Source: Saccharopolyspora shandongensis
GTDB lineage: Bacteria; Actinomycetota; Actinomycetes; Mycobacteriales; Pseudonocardiaceae
Assembly: GCF_900106995.1 (NCBI RefSeq)
Contig: NZ_FNOK01000004.1
Location: 1 to 64,000, forward strand
Direction: 5' to 3'
DNA length: 64,000 bases
Under the pieces are notes generated by a model. That model saw only the letters and a program-made list of their open reading frames with translations. It was not told the origin of the DNA and did no database searches. Shown here piece by piece: positions 50,649 through 59,259 of this stretch; position 1 is the first letter of the stretch; each line of letters opens with the position of its first letter. Position numbers and translations under genes: made by a program.

Positions 50649-51512
50649 TCAGGCCGACTTGAGCTGCTGGCGTTGGCGGCCAAGGCCGTCGATCTCCAGC
50701 TCCATCACGTCGCCCGCGGCCAGGTACGGGAACTTCCCGGACATCGCCACGCCTTCCGGCGTGCCGGTGTTGACCAGGTCACCCGGCTCCAGCGTCAGGT
50801 ACTGGGAGAGGTGCCTGATGATCTCCGCCACGTTGAAGATCATGTCCGCCGTGCTGGAGTCCTGCCGCGCCTCGCCGTTGACGAACGTCCGCAGCCGCAG
50901 CGCCTGCGGATCGGCGATCTCGTCGGCGGGGACCAGCCACGGGCCGACCGGGTTGAACGTCTCGCAGCACTTGCCCTTGGACCACTGCCCGCCGGAGTGT
51001 TCCTTCTGGAACGCCCGCTCGGACACGTCGTTGGACACCACGAACCCGGCGATGCTGGCGAGCGCCTCCTCCGCGCTGTCCAGGTAGCGGGCCCGGCGGC
51101 CGATCACGACGCCCAGCTCGACCTCCCAGTCGGTCTGCTCGGCGCCGCGCGGGATCAGCACCTCGTCGTACGGACCGACGACCGTGTTCGGGTGCTTGAA
51201 GAACAGGATCGGCACCTCGGGCGGGGCCGAGCCGGACTCGGCGGCGTGCGCGGCGTAGTTCTGGCCGATGCACAGCACCGCCATCGGCCGCGCGATCGGC
51301 GCGCCGACCCGCAGGCCGGTGCCGTCGCCCGGGTCGTCGACCGCCGGGAGTTCGCCGGCGGCCAGCGCCGCGCGGGCCCGCTGGATGCCGTCACCGGCCA
51401 GGAAGTCCCCGTCGATGTCGTCGGTGATCGGGCTCAACTCGAACACCCGGCCCTGGTCGTCTGCCACGTGCGGGCGCTCGGCCCCCACCGGACCCAACCT
51501 CAGAAACTTCAT
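50649..51512 (-). CDS. fumarylacetoacetate hydrolase family protein
   Basis: A 287-residue FAH-fold enzyme. The metal site is FFKHPNTVVGPYDE and WEVELGVVIGRRARY (Glu ligands), with DVSERAFQKEHSGGQWSKGK, the acylpyruvase-type loop, and the C-terminal TGTPEGVAMSG. The N-terminal small domain (MKFLRLGPVGAERPHVADDQ) is present. Members are acylpyruvate hydrolases, 2-keto-pentenoate hydratases or oxaloacetate decarboxylases in aromatic catabolism. ATG 51512 has GGAGAG upstream. A MarR regulator and a ring-cleavage-type dioxygenase are 230 bp further upstream and may act in the same pathway. Confidence 0.9.
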   Translation of the reverse strand: MKFLRLGPVGAERPHVADDQGRVFELSPITDDIDGDFLAGDGIQRARAALAAGELPAVDDPGDGTGLRVGAPIARPMAVLCIGQNYAAHAAESGSAPPEVPILFFKHPNTVVGPYDEVLIPRGAEQTDWEVELGVVIGRRARYLDSAEEALASIAGFVVSNDVSERAFQKEHSGGQWSKGKCCETFNPVGPWLVPADEIADPQALRLRTFVNGEARQDSSTADMIFNVAEIIRHLSQYLTLEPGDLVNTGTPEGVAMSGKFPYLAAGDVMELEIDGLGRQRQQLKSA

Positions 51513-51742
51513 TTCTCTCCTTCGAAATGGCGCGTGGCGGTCGCGCTGCGCCACGCAACTTCCTTCGGTCCTGCCGCGGCGAGCGGGCGGCCGGGTGGGA
51601 CGCGGTGCGCCCCGAGCCCACCGGCACGGCAGCCCTCAGACTTTCCACGGAACCGGTCCAGGAGGCAATACCCCAACACGGCTTCACATATCGGAAGAGG
51701 CTTCGATGTCCTGAAAATCAGATCAGGAACGCGAGCGCGCCG

Positions 51743-52204
51743 TCAAGGCCGCTCGCGGAGCGCGCGGGTCACCGCGCCCAGCCCGGCCGCGATGACGCGC
51801 AGCTGGTCGCGGCTGAGCACGTCGATGAGGTTCGCGCGGACCAGCTCGACGTGCCCGGGCGCGGCCTCGCGCAGCTTCTCCCGACCGGCGTCGGTGAGCC
51901 CGGCGATGACGCCGCGGTCGTCGGTGTCGCAGTTCCGGCGGCGCACCAGGCCCGCCTTCTCGAGCTGCGTGACCTGGTAGGTCAGGCCGCTCTTCGAGGT
52001 CACCACCCGCTGGGCGAGCTCGGTCATGCGCATCTCGCCGTCGGGCTCGGCGGCGAGCCGGACCAGGATCTCGTACTGCGGGTGCGACAGCCCGGCCTGC
52101 TCGCGCAGCTGCTGCTCGACCCGCCGGGCGACCAGGTTGCTCGCCTCCACGAAGGCGTTCCAGGCGGCCATCTCCTCGGTGTCGAGCCAGCGCGGTTCCG
52201 TCAT
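51743..52204 (-). CDS. MarR-family regulator
   Basis: A 153-residue winged-helix regulator with LSHPQYEILVRLAAEPDGEM, LAQRVVTSKSGLTYQVTQLE and the wing DDRGVIAGLTDAGREKL, all standard for MarR. It is divergent from a LigB-type dioxygenase gene, with two copies of a near-palindromic site in the 79-bp spacer (52221-52270). It probably represses itself and the dioxygenase gene and is released by an aromatic or phenolic ligand. ATG 52204 is the start. Confidence 0.9.
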   Translation of the reverse strand: MTEPRWLDTEEMAAWNAFVEASNLVARRVEQQLREQAGLSHPQYEILVRLAAEPDGEMRMTELAQRVVTSKSGLTYQVTQLEKAGLVRRRNCDTDDRGVIAGLTDAGREKLREAAPGHVELVRANLIDVLSRDQLRVIAAGLGAVTRALRERP

Positions 52205-52220
52205 GCCACCAGCCTAGCTT

Positions 52221-52270
52221 GTTCAAATTCGAACGACAGCGTACTTTCGAGGTGTAGTTCAAATTCGAAC
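52221..52270. promoter_or_regulatory. paired MarR operator sites
   Basis: GTTCAAATTCGAAC occurs at 52221-52234 and again at 52257-52270, 36 bp apart. Each is an imperfect palindrome (GTTC-N6-GAAC). The second ends beside the GAGGAGG of the dioxygenase gene and the first is next to the MarR start, so binding would block both promoters. Confidence 0.85.
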
Positions 52271-52283
52271 GAGGAGGATCGCC

Positions 52284-53066
52284 ATGACCGCTCCGGCGAC
52301 GGGCCGGATGCCCGCCCTCTACCTCAGCCACGGCGCCCCACCGCTGGCCGACGACCCGCAGTGGCCCGGGCAGCTCGCCGCCTGGTCCCGCGATCTGCCG
52401 AAGCCGAAGGCCATCCTGATCATCTCGGCGCACTGGGAAGAGGCCCCGCTGGCGATCGGCGCCACGACGACCGTGCCGCTGGTGTACGACTTCTGGGGCT
52501 TCCCCGAGCACTACTACTCGGTCCAGTACGCCGCGCCCGGCGCCCCGGAACTCGCCGCGCGGGTGCGCTCGCTGCTGCGCGGCCCGGACACCCCGGTGCA
52601 GGACTTCCCGGATCGCGGGCTCGACCACGGCGCCTACGTGCCGCTGAAGGAGATGTACCCCGACGCCGACGTGCCGGTGCTGCAGATCTCCATGCCGACG
52701 CTGGAGCCGGAGCGCCTGATGCGCATCGGCCAGGCGCTGGAACCGCTGCGCGACGAGGGCGTGCTCATCGTGGGCAGCGGCTTCTTCACCCACAACCTCG
52801 CGGCGCTGCGCGCCGAGACCACCCCGAGCTGGTCGACGGAGTTCGACGACTGGGGCAAACGGGCGCTGGAGGCTCGCGACGTCGACGCGCTGCTCGACTT
52901 CGAGCACAAGGCCCCGGCGGGCCGCCTGGCGCACCCGCGCACGGAGCACTTCGCCCCGCTGTTCGTCACGTTGGGCGCCGCGGGCTCGGACCTCGACCGG
53001 CAGAAGATCGCCATCGACGGCTTCTGGTGGGGCCTGGCCAAGCGCTCCGTCCAATTCGGCTCGTGA
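52284..53066 (+). CDS. 4,5-DOPA dioxygenase extradiol family (LigB-type) protein
   Basis: A 260-residue enzyme of the class III extradiol / DODA (YgiD) family. It has ALYLSHGAPPLADDP (His ligand), IIISAHWEE-like text read as ILIISAHWEEAPL (second His), GLDHGAYVPLKEMYP (third His) and VGSGFFTHNLAALR. These place a mononuclear metal for ring opening or a related reaction. ATG 52284 follows GAGGAGGATCGCC. Regulation by the divergent MarR is supported by the operators. The true substrate is unknown; some family members are not dioxygenases in vivo. Confidence 0.9.
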   Translation: MTAPATGRMPALYLSHGAPPLADDPQWPGQLAAWSRDLPKPKAILIISAHWEEAPLAIGATTTVPLVYDFWGFPEHYYSVQYAAPGAPELAARVRSLLRGPDTPVQDFPDRGLDHGAYVPLKEMYPDADVPVLQISMPTLEPERLMRIGQALEPLRDEGVLIVGSGFFTHNLAALRAETTPSWSTEFDDWGKRALEARDVDALLDFEHKAPAGRLAHPRTEHFAPLFVTLGAAGSDLDRQKIAIDGFWWGLAKRSVQFGS

Positions 53067-53069
53067 GCC

Positions 53070-53137
53070 GGCGATTTCGCGCGCGAAATCGCCACTCCAC
53101 GCGTGCCGGATGGCGATTTCGCGCGAAATCGCCATCC
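53070..53137. repeat. palindrome family, cluster 2 (two units)
   Basis: The first unit (53070-53093) is a 24-bp perfect palindrome with an extra CG at the centre (GATTTCGCGCGCGAAATC core). The second (53108-53137) is perfect over 30 bp: arms GGATGGCGATTTCGC and GCGAAATCGCCATCC. Spacing is about 41 bp. It lies between the convergent dioxygenase and IclR genes. Confidence 0.88.
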
Positions 53138-53173
53138 TTCCGGCCGGAGACCGGGACGACTCGCGAAGCCTGA

Positions 53174-53962
53174 TCAGCGGCGGAGCTGCTGCTCCACGGA
53201 GGAGACCACAGTGGACAGCGGGGCGCGGGTCTCGTCGGTCCAGTCCGGCCCGCAGCGCGGCGTCGGCGCGGAGACCGACATGGCCGCCACCACCGCACCG
53301 GAGTGGTCGTGGATCGGCATCGCGACGCAGCGGCAGCCGACGATGTACTCCTCGTCGTCGACGGCGTAACCGCGAACGCGGGCCTGCTCCACCTCGGCCA
53401 GCAGCTCGGCCGGCTCGGTGACGGTGTTCTCCGTGAAGCGCTCCAGCTGCCCGCCGCGGTACCGGCGCTCCAGCTCGTCGCCCGGCAGCCCGGCCAGCAA
53501 TGCCTTGCCCAGCCCGACGGCGTGCGCGGGCAGCCGCATGCCCACCGCGGACACCAGCTTCATCGGCTGCGGCGACTCGGCGATGGCGATGTAGACGTTC
53601 TCGGTGCCGTCCAGCCGAGACAGCTGCACCGTCTCGCCCGTCTGCTGCGCGAGCTGCTCCATCAGCGGCAGCGCCAGGCCGACGATGTCGCGGTGCCCGG
53701 TGTAGCCCTGGCCGACGGTCCAGGCCTTCAGCCCGAGCCCGTAGGTGCGGGTGGTCGGGTCGAACTCGGCGAAGCCGCGGTGCACCAGCGTGCCGAGCAG
53801 CCCGTGCACGCTGGACAGCGGCAGCCGGAGGATTTCGGCGATGTCGCTGAGCCGGTGCCGGCCGCGGGAGAGCAGCTCCAGGATGACCAGCGCGCGGTCG
53901 GCGGACTTGACCACGTTCTGCCCGCTGCCCGCCTGTTCAGCGGTGGCCGATTCCGCCTTCAC
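53174..53962 (-). CDS. IclR-family regulator
   Basis: A 262-residue regulator. The N-terminal winged helix is VVKSADRALVILELLSRGRH, then IAEILRLPLSSVHGLLGTLV. The C-terminal IclR effector domain has TVQLSRLDGTENVYIAIAE, RLPAHAVGLGKALLAG and DDEEYIVGCRCVAMPIHDHS. It lies 304 bp downstream of psuG on the same strand, with palindrome cluster 3 between them. No catabolic genes adjoin on its own side, and it is convergent with the dioxygenase gene. Target is unknown. Confidence 0.9.
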   Translation of the reverse strand: MKAESATAEQAGSGQNVVKSADRALVILELLSRGRHRLSDIAEILRLPLSSVHGLLGTLVHRGFAEFDPTTRTYGLGLKAWTVGQGYTGHRDIVGLALPLMEQLAQQTGETVQLSRLDGTENVYIAIAESPQPMKLVSAVGMRLPAHAVGLGKALLAGLPGDELERRYRGGQLERFTENTVTEPAELLAEVEQARVRGYAVDDEEYIVGCRCVAMPIHDHSGAVVAAMSVSAPTPRCGPDWTDETRAPLSTVVSSVEQQLRR

Positions 53963-54162
53963 GCCGAATTTCCTCCTGCTCCGTTGCCGCCGCGCTCACC
54001 CCCGCACGACCTACTGAACAGTACAGCGGGCGAGCCGGGACCGCGCAGCTCGTCCAAGCGACCCAACTGCGCTGCTCCGGCGGGCCGGCGAGCACTTTCG
54101 GACTCCGGAAGAACCCGCCCCGCGGAGTGCACCCGGCCGCGGCGCTGGCGCACGAGAGGCGT

Positions 54163-54267
54163 GGCGGTTTCGCGCGAAAGCGCCATACCCACGCCTGCCG
54201 AACGACGGTTTCGCGCGAAAGCGCCGTCCTCCACGCCTACCGGGGCCGGTTTCGCGCGAAACCGCCC
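54163..54267. repeat. palindrome family, cluster 3 (three units)
   Basis: Units at 54163-54184, 54204-54228 and 54244-54267 have cores CGGTTTCGCGCGAAAGCG (twice) and CGGTTTCGCGCGAAACCG. They are about 41 bp apart, with similar linkers (CCACGCCTGCCGAAC-like, CCACGCCTACCGGGG-like). The last touches the psuG stop codon. In sense direction it directly follows psuG, so it could end that transcript. Confidence 0.88.
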
Positions 54268-55178
54268 TAGGCGGCCTCGGCGAGCGCGATGGCTATCGCG
54301 GTGGCCAGCTCGATGTTGTTCCGGTAGACCGCGATGTTGACCGCCAGGCTGCGCCCGCCGGTGGCGCTGCGGATCCGGTCGAGCAGGAACGGCGTGATGT
54401 CGTGGCCGCCGACGCCCTGCCGCCGGGCTTCCTCCCACGCCTCGGCCAGCGCCCGGTCGTGCAGCGCCGGGTCGAGCTGCTCGTCCGCCGGAACCGGGTT
54501 CGCCACCAGCACCGCCGAGCGCAGGCCCAGCTCGTCCCGGGCCGCCACCGCCGCCGCGACCTCCTCCGGCGTGTCGGCCGAGTACTCGATCTCGTGGCCG
54601 GAATCGGCGACGTAGAAGCCCGGGAAGCGCGACGTCCGGTAGCCGAGCACCGGGATGTTCAACGTCTCCAGCCGTTCCAGCGTGGCGGCGACGTCCAAAA
54701 TGGACTTCACCCCGGCGCTGACCACGACCAGCGGCGTGGCGGCCAGGGTCACCAGGTCCGCCGACTCGTCGAAGCTCGTCGCCGCGCCGTGGTGCACCCC
54801 GCCGAGCCCGCCGGTGGCGAACACGCGGATGCCCGCGCGGTGCGCCAAGAACGACGTCGCCGCCACGGTGGTCCCGGCGTTGCGGCGCTTCGCCGCCGCG
54901 ACCGGCAGGTCCCGGACGCTCGCCTTCGCCGCGGCGCGGTCGTCGGCCAGCCGGTCGAGCTGCGCGCCGGTCAGGCCGACCGTCGCGACTCCGTCGACGA
55001 CGCCGATCGTCGCGGGCACCGCCCCGGCCGCGCGGATCTGCCGCTCGGCGGCCCGCGCCACCTCGCCGTTGTCCGGGCGCGGCAGCCCGTGGGTGATGAT
55101 CGTCGACTCCAGCGCCACGACCGGCCGGCCCTCGGCGACGGCCCGCCGGACCTCGTCGGACACCACCGGCAGCGACAT
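54267..55178 (-). CDS. psuG: pseudouridine-5'-phosphate glycosidase
   Basis: A 303-residue enzyme that would split pseudouridine 5'-phosphate to uracil and ribose 5-phosphate. The family pattern is clear: VVALESTIITHGLPRPDNGE at the start, ATIGVVDGVATVGL, TTVAATSFLAHRAGIRVFAT with GGLGGVHHGA, SAGVKSILDVAATLE and a C-terminal NIAVYRNNIELATAIAIAL. ATG 55178 is chosen since upstream codons have no similarity. The partner pseudouridine kinase gene (psuK) is not adjacent; the PfkB protein at 7162 is distant and looks like ribokinase. It is divergent from ileS across 58 bp. Confidence 0.93.
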   Translation of the reverse strand: MSLPVVSDEVRRAVAEGRPVVALESTIITHGLPRPDNGEVARAAERQIRAAGAVPATIGVVDGVATVGLTGAQLDRLADDRAAAKASVRDLPVAAAKRRNAGTTVAATSFLAHRAGIRVFATGGLGGVHHGAATSFDESADLVTLAATPLVVVSAGVKSILDVAATLERLETLNIPVLGYRTSRFPGFYVADSGHEIEYSADTPEEVAAAVAARDELGLRSAVLVANPVPADEQLDPALHDRALAEAWEEARRQGVGGHDITPFLLDRIRSATGGRSLAVNIAVYRNNIELATAIAIALAEAA

Positions 55179-55227
55179 CGCACCCTCCAGCCCGCCTTCC
55201 CCGGTCCGCGGCCGGGGAAGGTGTGAG

Positions 55228-55233
55228 CATATA
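55228..55233 (+). promoter_or_regulatory. putative -10 element for leaderless ileS mRNA
   Basis: CATATA lies only 3 nt before the ileS ATG at 55237, and no Shine-Dalgarno sequence is present. If this is the -10 hexamer, transcription would begin at or next to the ATG, giving a leaderless message, a common form in actinobacteria. No T-box is possible in so short a spacer. Confidence 0.4.
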
Positions 55234-55236
55234 GGG

Positions 55237-58200
55237 ATGCAGCAGCCTGAAACGCCGTTTCGGCCGGTCGAGCCCGCGATCGAACTGCCCGCCGTGGAGC
55301 GGCGCATCGTCGAGTGGTGGCGCGACCGCGAGGTGTTCGAGCGCAGCCTCGCCCAGTCCGCAGACGGTCCGCGCTGGGTGTTCTACGAGGGCCCGCCGAC
55401 GGCGAACGGGACGCCCGGCACGCACCACGTCGAGGCGCGGGCGTTCAAGGACGTCTTCCCTCGGTTCAAGACGATGAAGGGCTGCTCCGTGCCGCGCCGC
55501 GCGGGCTGGGACTGCCACGGGCTGCCGGTGGAGCTGGCCGTCGAGAAGGAGCTCGGCATCAGCGGCAAGCGGGACATCGAGCGCATCGGCATCGCCGAGT
55601 TCAACGCCCGCTGCCGGGAGTCGGTGCAGCGCTACGTCGGCGAGTTCGAGGCCGTGACGCGGCGGATGGGCTACTGGATCGACCTGTCCGAGGCCTACTG
55701 GACGATGTCGCCGGGCTACGTGGACAGCGCGTGGTGGGCGCTGAAACAGATCTTCGACGCGGGGCTGCTGGTCGAGGACTACCGGGTGGCCCCGTACTGC
55801 CCGCGCGACGAGACGACGCTCTCCGACCACGAGGTGGCGCAGGGCTACGAGAACGTGCACGACCCCTCGGCCTACGTGCGGTTCCCGGTCGACGGGCCGG
55901 TCGCGGGGCACCGGAACGCCGACCTGCTGATCTGGACGACCACGCCGTGGACGCTGGTGTCCAACACCGCGGTCGCGGTGCACCCGGAGGTCGACTACCA
56001 GGTGGTGCGCACCGTGCGCGGCACCTTCGTGGTGGCCGCGCCGCTGGTCGAGGCGGTGCTGGGCGCGGACGGCGAGGTGCTCGCGACGCTGCAGGGCACC
56101 GGGCTGGCCGGGCTGCGGTACCGGCGGCCGTTCGACCTGGTCGACATCCCGGACGCGCACCGCGTGGTGCTCGCCGAGTACGTGTCCACGGAGGACGGCA
56201 CCGGCCTGGTGCACCAGGCGCCCGCCTTCGGCGCCGACGACCTGGCCGTCTGCCGCGAGAACGACCTGCCGGTGGTGAACCCGGTCGACGGCGACGGCCG
56301 GTTCGCCGCCGAGGTCCCGCTGGTCGGCGGGATGTTCTTCAAGGACGCCGACGCGGTGCTCGTCGAAGACCTCCAACACCGGGATCTGCTGTTCCGCTAC
56401 AGCACTTTCGAGCACCCGTACCCGCACTGCTGGCGCTGCCACACGCCGCTGATGTATTACGCGCAGCTGTCCTGGTACATCCGCACCACGGCGATCCGGG
56501 AAGCGCTGCAGCGGGAGAACGAGCGCACGAACTGGTTCCCGCCGAACGTCAAGCACGGCCGCTACGGGAACTGGCTGGACAACAACGTCGACTGGGCGCT
56601 GTCGCGCAGCCGATACTGGGGCACGCCGCTGCCGCTGTGGCGGTGCCCGGAGGGTCACGTCACGGCGATCGGTTCCCGCGCCGAGCTCGGCGGGCTGACC
56701 GGCCAGGACTTCACCGACCTCGACCCGCACCGCCCCTACCTGGACGAGATCGAGTTCCCCTGCCCGGTCTGCCTGCGCTCCGCGACGCGGGTGCCCGAGG
56801 TCGTCGACGCGTGGTTCGACTCGGGCTCGATGCCCTTCGCGCAGCTCGGCTATCCGCACGCGCCCGGCAGCGTCGCGGAGCTGGCGAAGAGCTATCCGGC
56901 CCAGTACATCTGCGAGGCGATCGACCAGACCCGCGGCTGGTTCTACACCCTGATGGCGGTCGGCACGCTGCTGTTCGACCGCTCCGCGTACGAGAACGTC
57001 GTGTGCCTAGGACACATCATGGCCGAGGACGGCCGGAAGATGAGCAAGCACCTCGGCAACGTGCTGGAACCGCTGCCGCTGATGGAGGCGCACGGCGCCG
57101 ACGCCCTGCGGTGGTTCATGCTCTGCACGGGTTCGCCGTGGTCGGCGCGGCGGGTGGGGCACGGGCCGCTGCAGGAGATCGTCCGCAAGGTGCTCATGAC
57201 GTACTGGAACACCGCGTCGTTCTTCACCCGCTACGCCTCGCTCGTCGACTGGGTCCCGGCGGACGCCGACCCGCCGGCCGCGCGCCCGGTCCTGGACCGC
57301 TGGGTGCTCGCGCGGGTCAACCGGCTCGCCGAGCAGGTCGACGCGCGGTTGGAGGACTACGACACCGCGGGCGCCGGGCGGGCGTTGGCGGAGTTCATCG
57401 ACGACCTGTCGAACTGGTACGTCCGCCGCTCGCGGCAGCGTTTCTGGGACGGCGACCGCAACGCCCTGCGCACCCTGCACGACTGCCTGGACGTGCTGAC
57501 CAGGCTGCTCGCGCCGTTCGTGCCGTTCATCACCGAGCAGGTGTGGCAGGACGTCGTCCGCCCGGGCCGGCCGGGGGCGCCGGAATCGGTGCACCTCGCC
57601 ACCTGGCCGGAACCGGATCCCGTGCTGGCCGACGACGCCTTGCTGTCCGAAGTGGACGTCGAGCGCCGGCTCGCCGAGGCGGGCCGCGCGGCGCGCAAGA
57701 GCAGCGGCATCAAGGTCCGTCAGCCGCTGGGCCGCGCGCTGGTCAGCGCCGCGCTACCCGCGGAGCTGCTCGCCGACCTCGCCGACGAGCTCAACGTGCG
57801 GCGCATCGAGCCGCTCGGCGCCGCCGGCGAGGTGCTGGACGTGTCGGTGAAGCCGAACTTCCGCGCCCTGGGCAAGCGGTTCGGCAACCGCACGCAGCAG
57901 GCCGCGGCGGCCGTCGGCGCCGCCGATCCGGGCGAGCTGGCCCGGGAGCTGCGCGCGACGGGCCGGGCCACGATCGAGGTCGACGGCAAGGCCGAGCCGC
58001 TCACCGGCGAGGACGTGATCATCAGCGAGGTGCCGCGCACCGGCTGGGTCGTGGAATCGCAGCGCGAGGTGACCATCGCGCTGGACACCGCGATCACGCC
58101 GGAGCTCCGGCGCGCGGGGCTGGCCCGCGAGGCGATCCGCTTCGTGCAGGACTGCCGCAAGCGGGACGGGCTCGACATCACCGACCGGATCGCGTTGCGC

Positions 58201-58374
58201 TGGCGGGCGACCGGTGAGCTGCGCACGGCGCTGCAGGCCCACGCCGGGGAGATCGCCGCCGCCGTCCTGGCCGTGGAAATCGGCGAAACCCCCACTCCCG
58301 CCGGGGATTTCGCCGAGCATTCCGACGCCGAGCTCGGCCTGTCGGTCTGGCTGCGCAAGGCCGGTTCGAAGTAA
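55237..58374 (+). CDS. ileS: isoleucyl-tRNA synthetase, eukaryote-like (IleS2) type
   Basis: A 1045-residue class I synthetase. The HIGH-equivalent motif lies in FYEGPPTANGTPGTHHVEAR (residues about 48-67), in the GxHH form of the IleS2 branch. CP1 editing motifs include TTTPWTLVSNTAVAVHPEV. The KMSKS loop is DGRKMSKHLGN (KMSKH). The anticodon-binding and C-terminal domains follow. IleS2 enzymes are typically insensitive to mupirocin. ATG 55237 starts at the conserved N-terminus (MQQPETPFRPVEPAI); earlier in-frame codons are antisense psuG. A strong hairpin follows the stop. Confidence 0.95.
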   Translation: MQQPETPFRPVEPAIELPAVERRIVEWWRDREVFERSLAQSADGPRWVFYEGPPTANGTPGTHHVEARAFKDVFPRFKTMKGCSVPRRAGWDCHGLPVELAVEKELGISGKRDIERIGIAEFNARCRESVQRYVGEFEAVTRRMGYWIDLSEAYWTMSPGYVDSAWWALKQIFDAGLLVEDYRVAPYCPRDETTLSDHEVAQGYENVHDPSAYVRFPVDGPVAGHRNADLLIWTTTPWTLVSNTAVAVHPEVDYQVVRTVRGTFVVAAPLVEAVLGADGEVLATLQGTGLAGLRYRRPFDLVDIPDAHRVVLAEYVSTEDGTGLVHQAPAFGADDLAVCRENDLPVVNPVDGDGRFAAEVPLVGGMFFKDADAVLVEDLQHRDLLFRYSTFEHPYPHCWRCHTPLMYYAQLSWYIRTTAIREALQRENERTNWFPPNVKHGRYGNWLDNNVDWALSRSRYWGTPLPLWRCPEGHVTAIGSRAELGGLTGQDFTDLDPHRPYLDEIEFPCPVCLRSATRVPEVVDAWFDSGSMPFAQLGYPHAPGSVAELAKSYPAQYICEAIDQTRGWFYTLMAVGTLLFDRSAYENVVCLGHIMAEDGRKMSKHLGNVLEPLPLMEAHGADALRWFMLCTGSPWSARRVGHGPLQEIVRKVLMTYWNTASFFTRYASLVDWVPADADPPAARPVLDRWVLARVNRLAEQVDARLEDYDTAGAGRALAEFIDDLSNWYVRRSRQRFWDGDRNALRTLHDCLDVLTRLLAPFVPFITEQVWQDVVRPGRPGAPESVHLATWPEPDPVLADDALLSEVDVERRLAEAGRAARKSSGIKVRQPLGRALVSAALPAELLADLADELNVRRIEPLGAAGEVLDVSVKPNFRALGKRFGNRTQQAAAAVGAADPGELARELRATGRATIEVDGKAEPLTGEDVIISEVPRTGWVVESQREVTIALDTAITPELRRAGLAREAIRFVQDCRKRDGLDITDRIALRWRATGELRTALQAHAGEIAAAVLAVEIGETPTPAGDFAEHSDAELGLSVWLRKAGSK

Positions 58375-58406
58375 CGAGCCGTGGGCGGCGCACCGCCCAC
58401 GGCTCG
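58375..58406 (+). terminator. hairpin terminator between ileS and the trypsin gene
   Basis: CGAGCCGTGGGCGG (58375-58388) pairs exactly with CCGCCCACGGCTCG (58393-58406) around CGCA, directly after the ileS stop. It has no T run. It lies between convergent genes, so it may act for both. Confidence 0.75.
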
Positions 58407-58470
58407 TCCACTGCTGGTCGTGAGGGGTGACGGGCCTCCACGGCGGCCGCCACCGCTCACGGGATCGGGG

Positions 58471-59259
58471 TCAGGAACCGATCTGCGCCGCGATGTCGTC
58501 GTGGTAGGCACCGACGCGGGCGTACACGCCCGGCTTGCCCGGGCGGGCGCAGCCCTCGCCCCACGACGTGACGCCGATCAGCTTGTTGTCCACGACCATC
58601 GGGCCGCCCGAGTCGCCCTGACAGGTGTCCACGCCGCCTTCCGGCACGCCGGCGCACACCATGGCGTCCTTGTTGTACTCGCCGTACGCGCCGCTGCAGG
58701 TCTCGTCCGAGACCACCGGCACGGTGGCCTTCTGCAGGTTGTCGGCCTGCTGACCGCCCTCGGTGGTGTTGCCCCAGCCCAGGATCGTCGCCTGGCTGTC
58801 CGGCGCGTAGCCCGGGTCGTCGGCCGTGGCCAGCTCGATCGGCGCCTCCTGCACCGGGGCCTCGAGGGTGAGGACCGAGACGTCGAAGCCCTGCGAGGCG
58901 TCCTCGTACTTGGGGTGCACCCAGATGTTGGTCACCTTCGAGACGGTGCCCTCGTCCGAGCTGATCACGGTGCGGCCGCTGACCACGTTGATGTCCGTCG
59001 GCTGCGAGCCGACGGTGCAGTGCGCGGCGGTGAGGACCTTGTCCGGGGCGACCAGCGAGCCGCCGCAGAACTGCTGACCGTCCGGGGTCACCAGCGCGAC
59101 GGTGAACGGGTGGTCGGCGATGTTGGCGTCTTCGCCGCCGACGATGAACGGGCTGACGTCCGTCGGCTGGGCCTGCGCGACGGAAGCCGTTGTCAGACCG
59201 GCGACGGCGATCGCGGCGACTCCGGCGAGCCGGGCCAGGCGACGTGGGGCATCGACCAT
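58471..59259 (-). CDS. secreted trypsin-like serine protease (S1)
   Basis: A 262-residue protease. The signal peptide (RRLARLAGVAAIAVAGLTTA, then SVAQAQ) and short propeptide end at IVGGEDANI, the chymotrypsin-type mature N-terminus. The triad is His in LTAAHC, Asp in QGFDVSVLTL and Ser in CQGDSGGPMVV. An Asp six residues before the catalytic Ser (VDTCQGDSGG) indicates trypsin-type specificity for Lys/Arg. Three Cys pairs are likely. ATG 59259 is chosen because the signal peptide begins there; the long upstream reading frame has no coding character. It is similar to Streptomyces trypsins. Confidence 0.95.
   Translation of the reverse strand: MVDAPRRLARLAGVAAIAVAGLTTASVAQAQPTDVSPFIVGGEDANIADHPFTVALVTPDGQQFCGGSLVAPDKVLTAAHCTVGSQPTDINVVSGRTVISSDEGTVSKVTNIWVHPKYEDASQGFDVSVLTLEAPVQEAPIELATADDPGYAPDSQATILGWGNTTEGGQQADNLQKATVPVVSDETCSGAYGEYNKDAMVCAGVPEGGVDTCQGDSGGPMVVDNKLIGVTSWGEGCARPGKPGVYARVGAYHDDIAAQIGS

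Noticed and set aside
42791-54267. Palindromic repeats considered as a CRISPR array
   Set aside because: Only two or three units per site, linkers are short and similar to each other rather than unique, repeats are perfect palindromes, and no cas genes are present.
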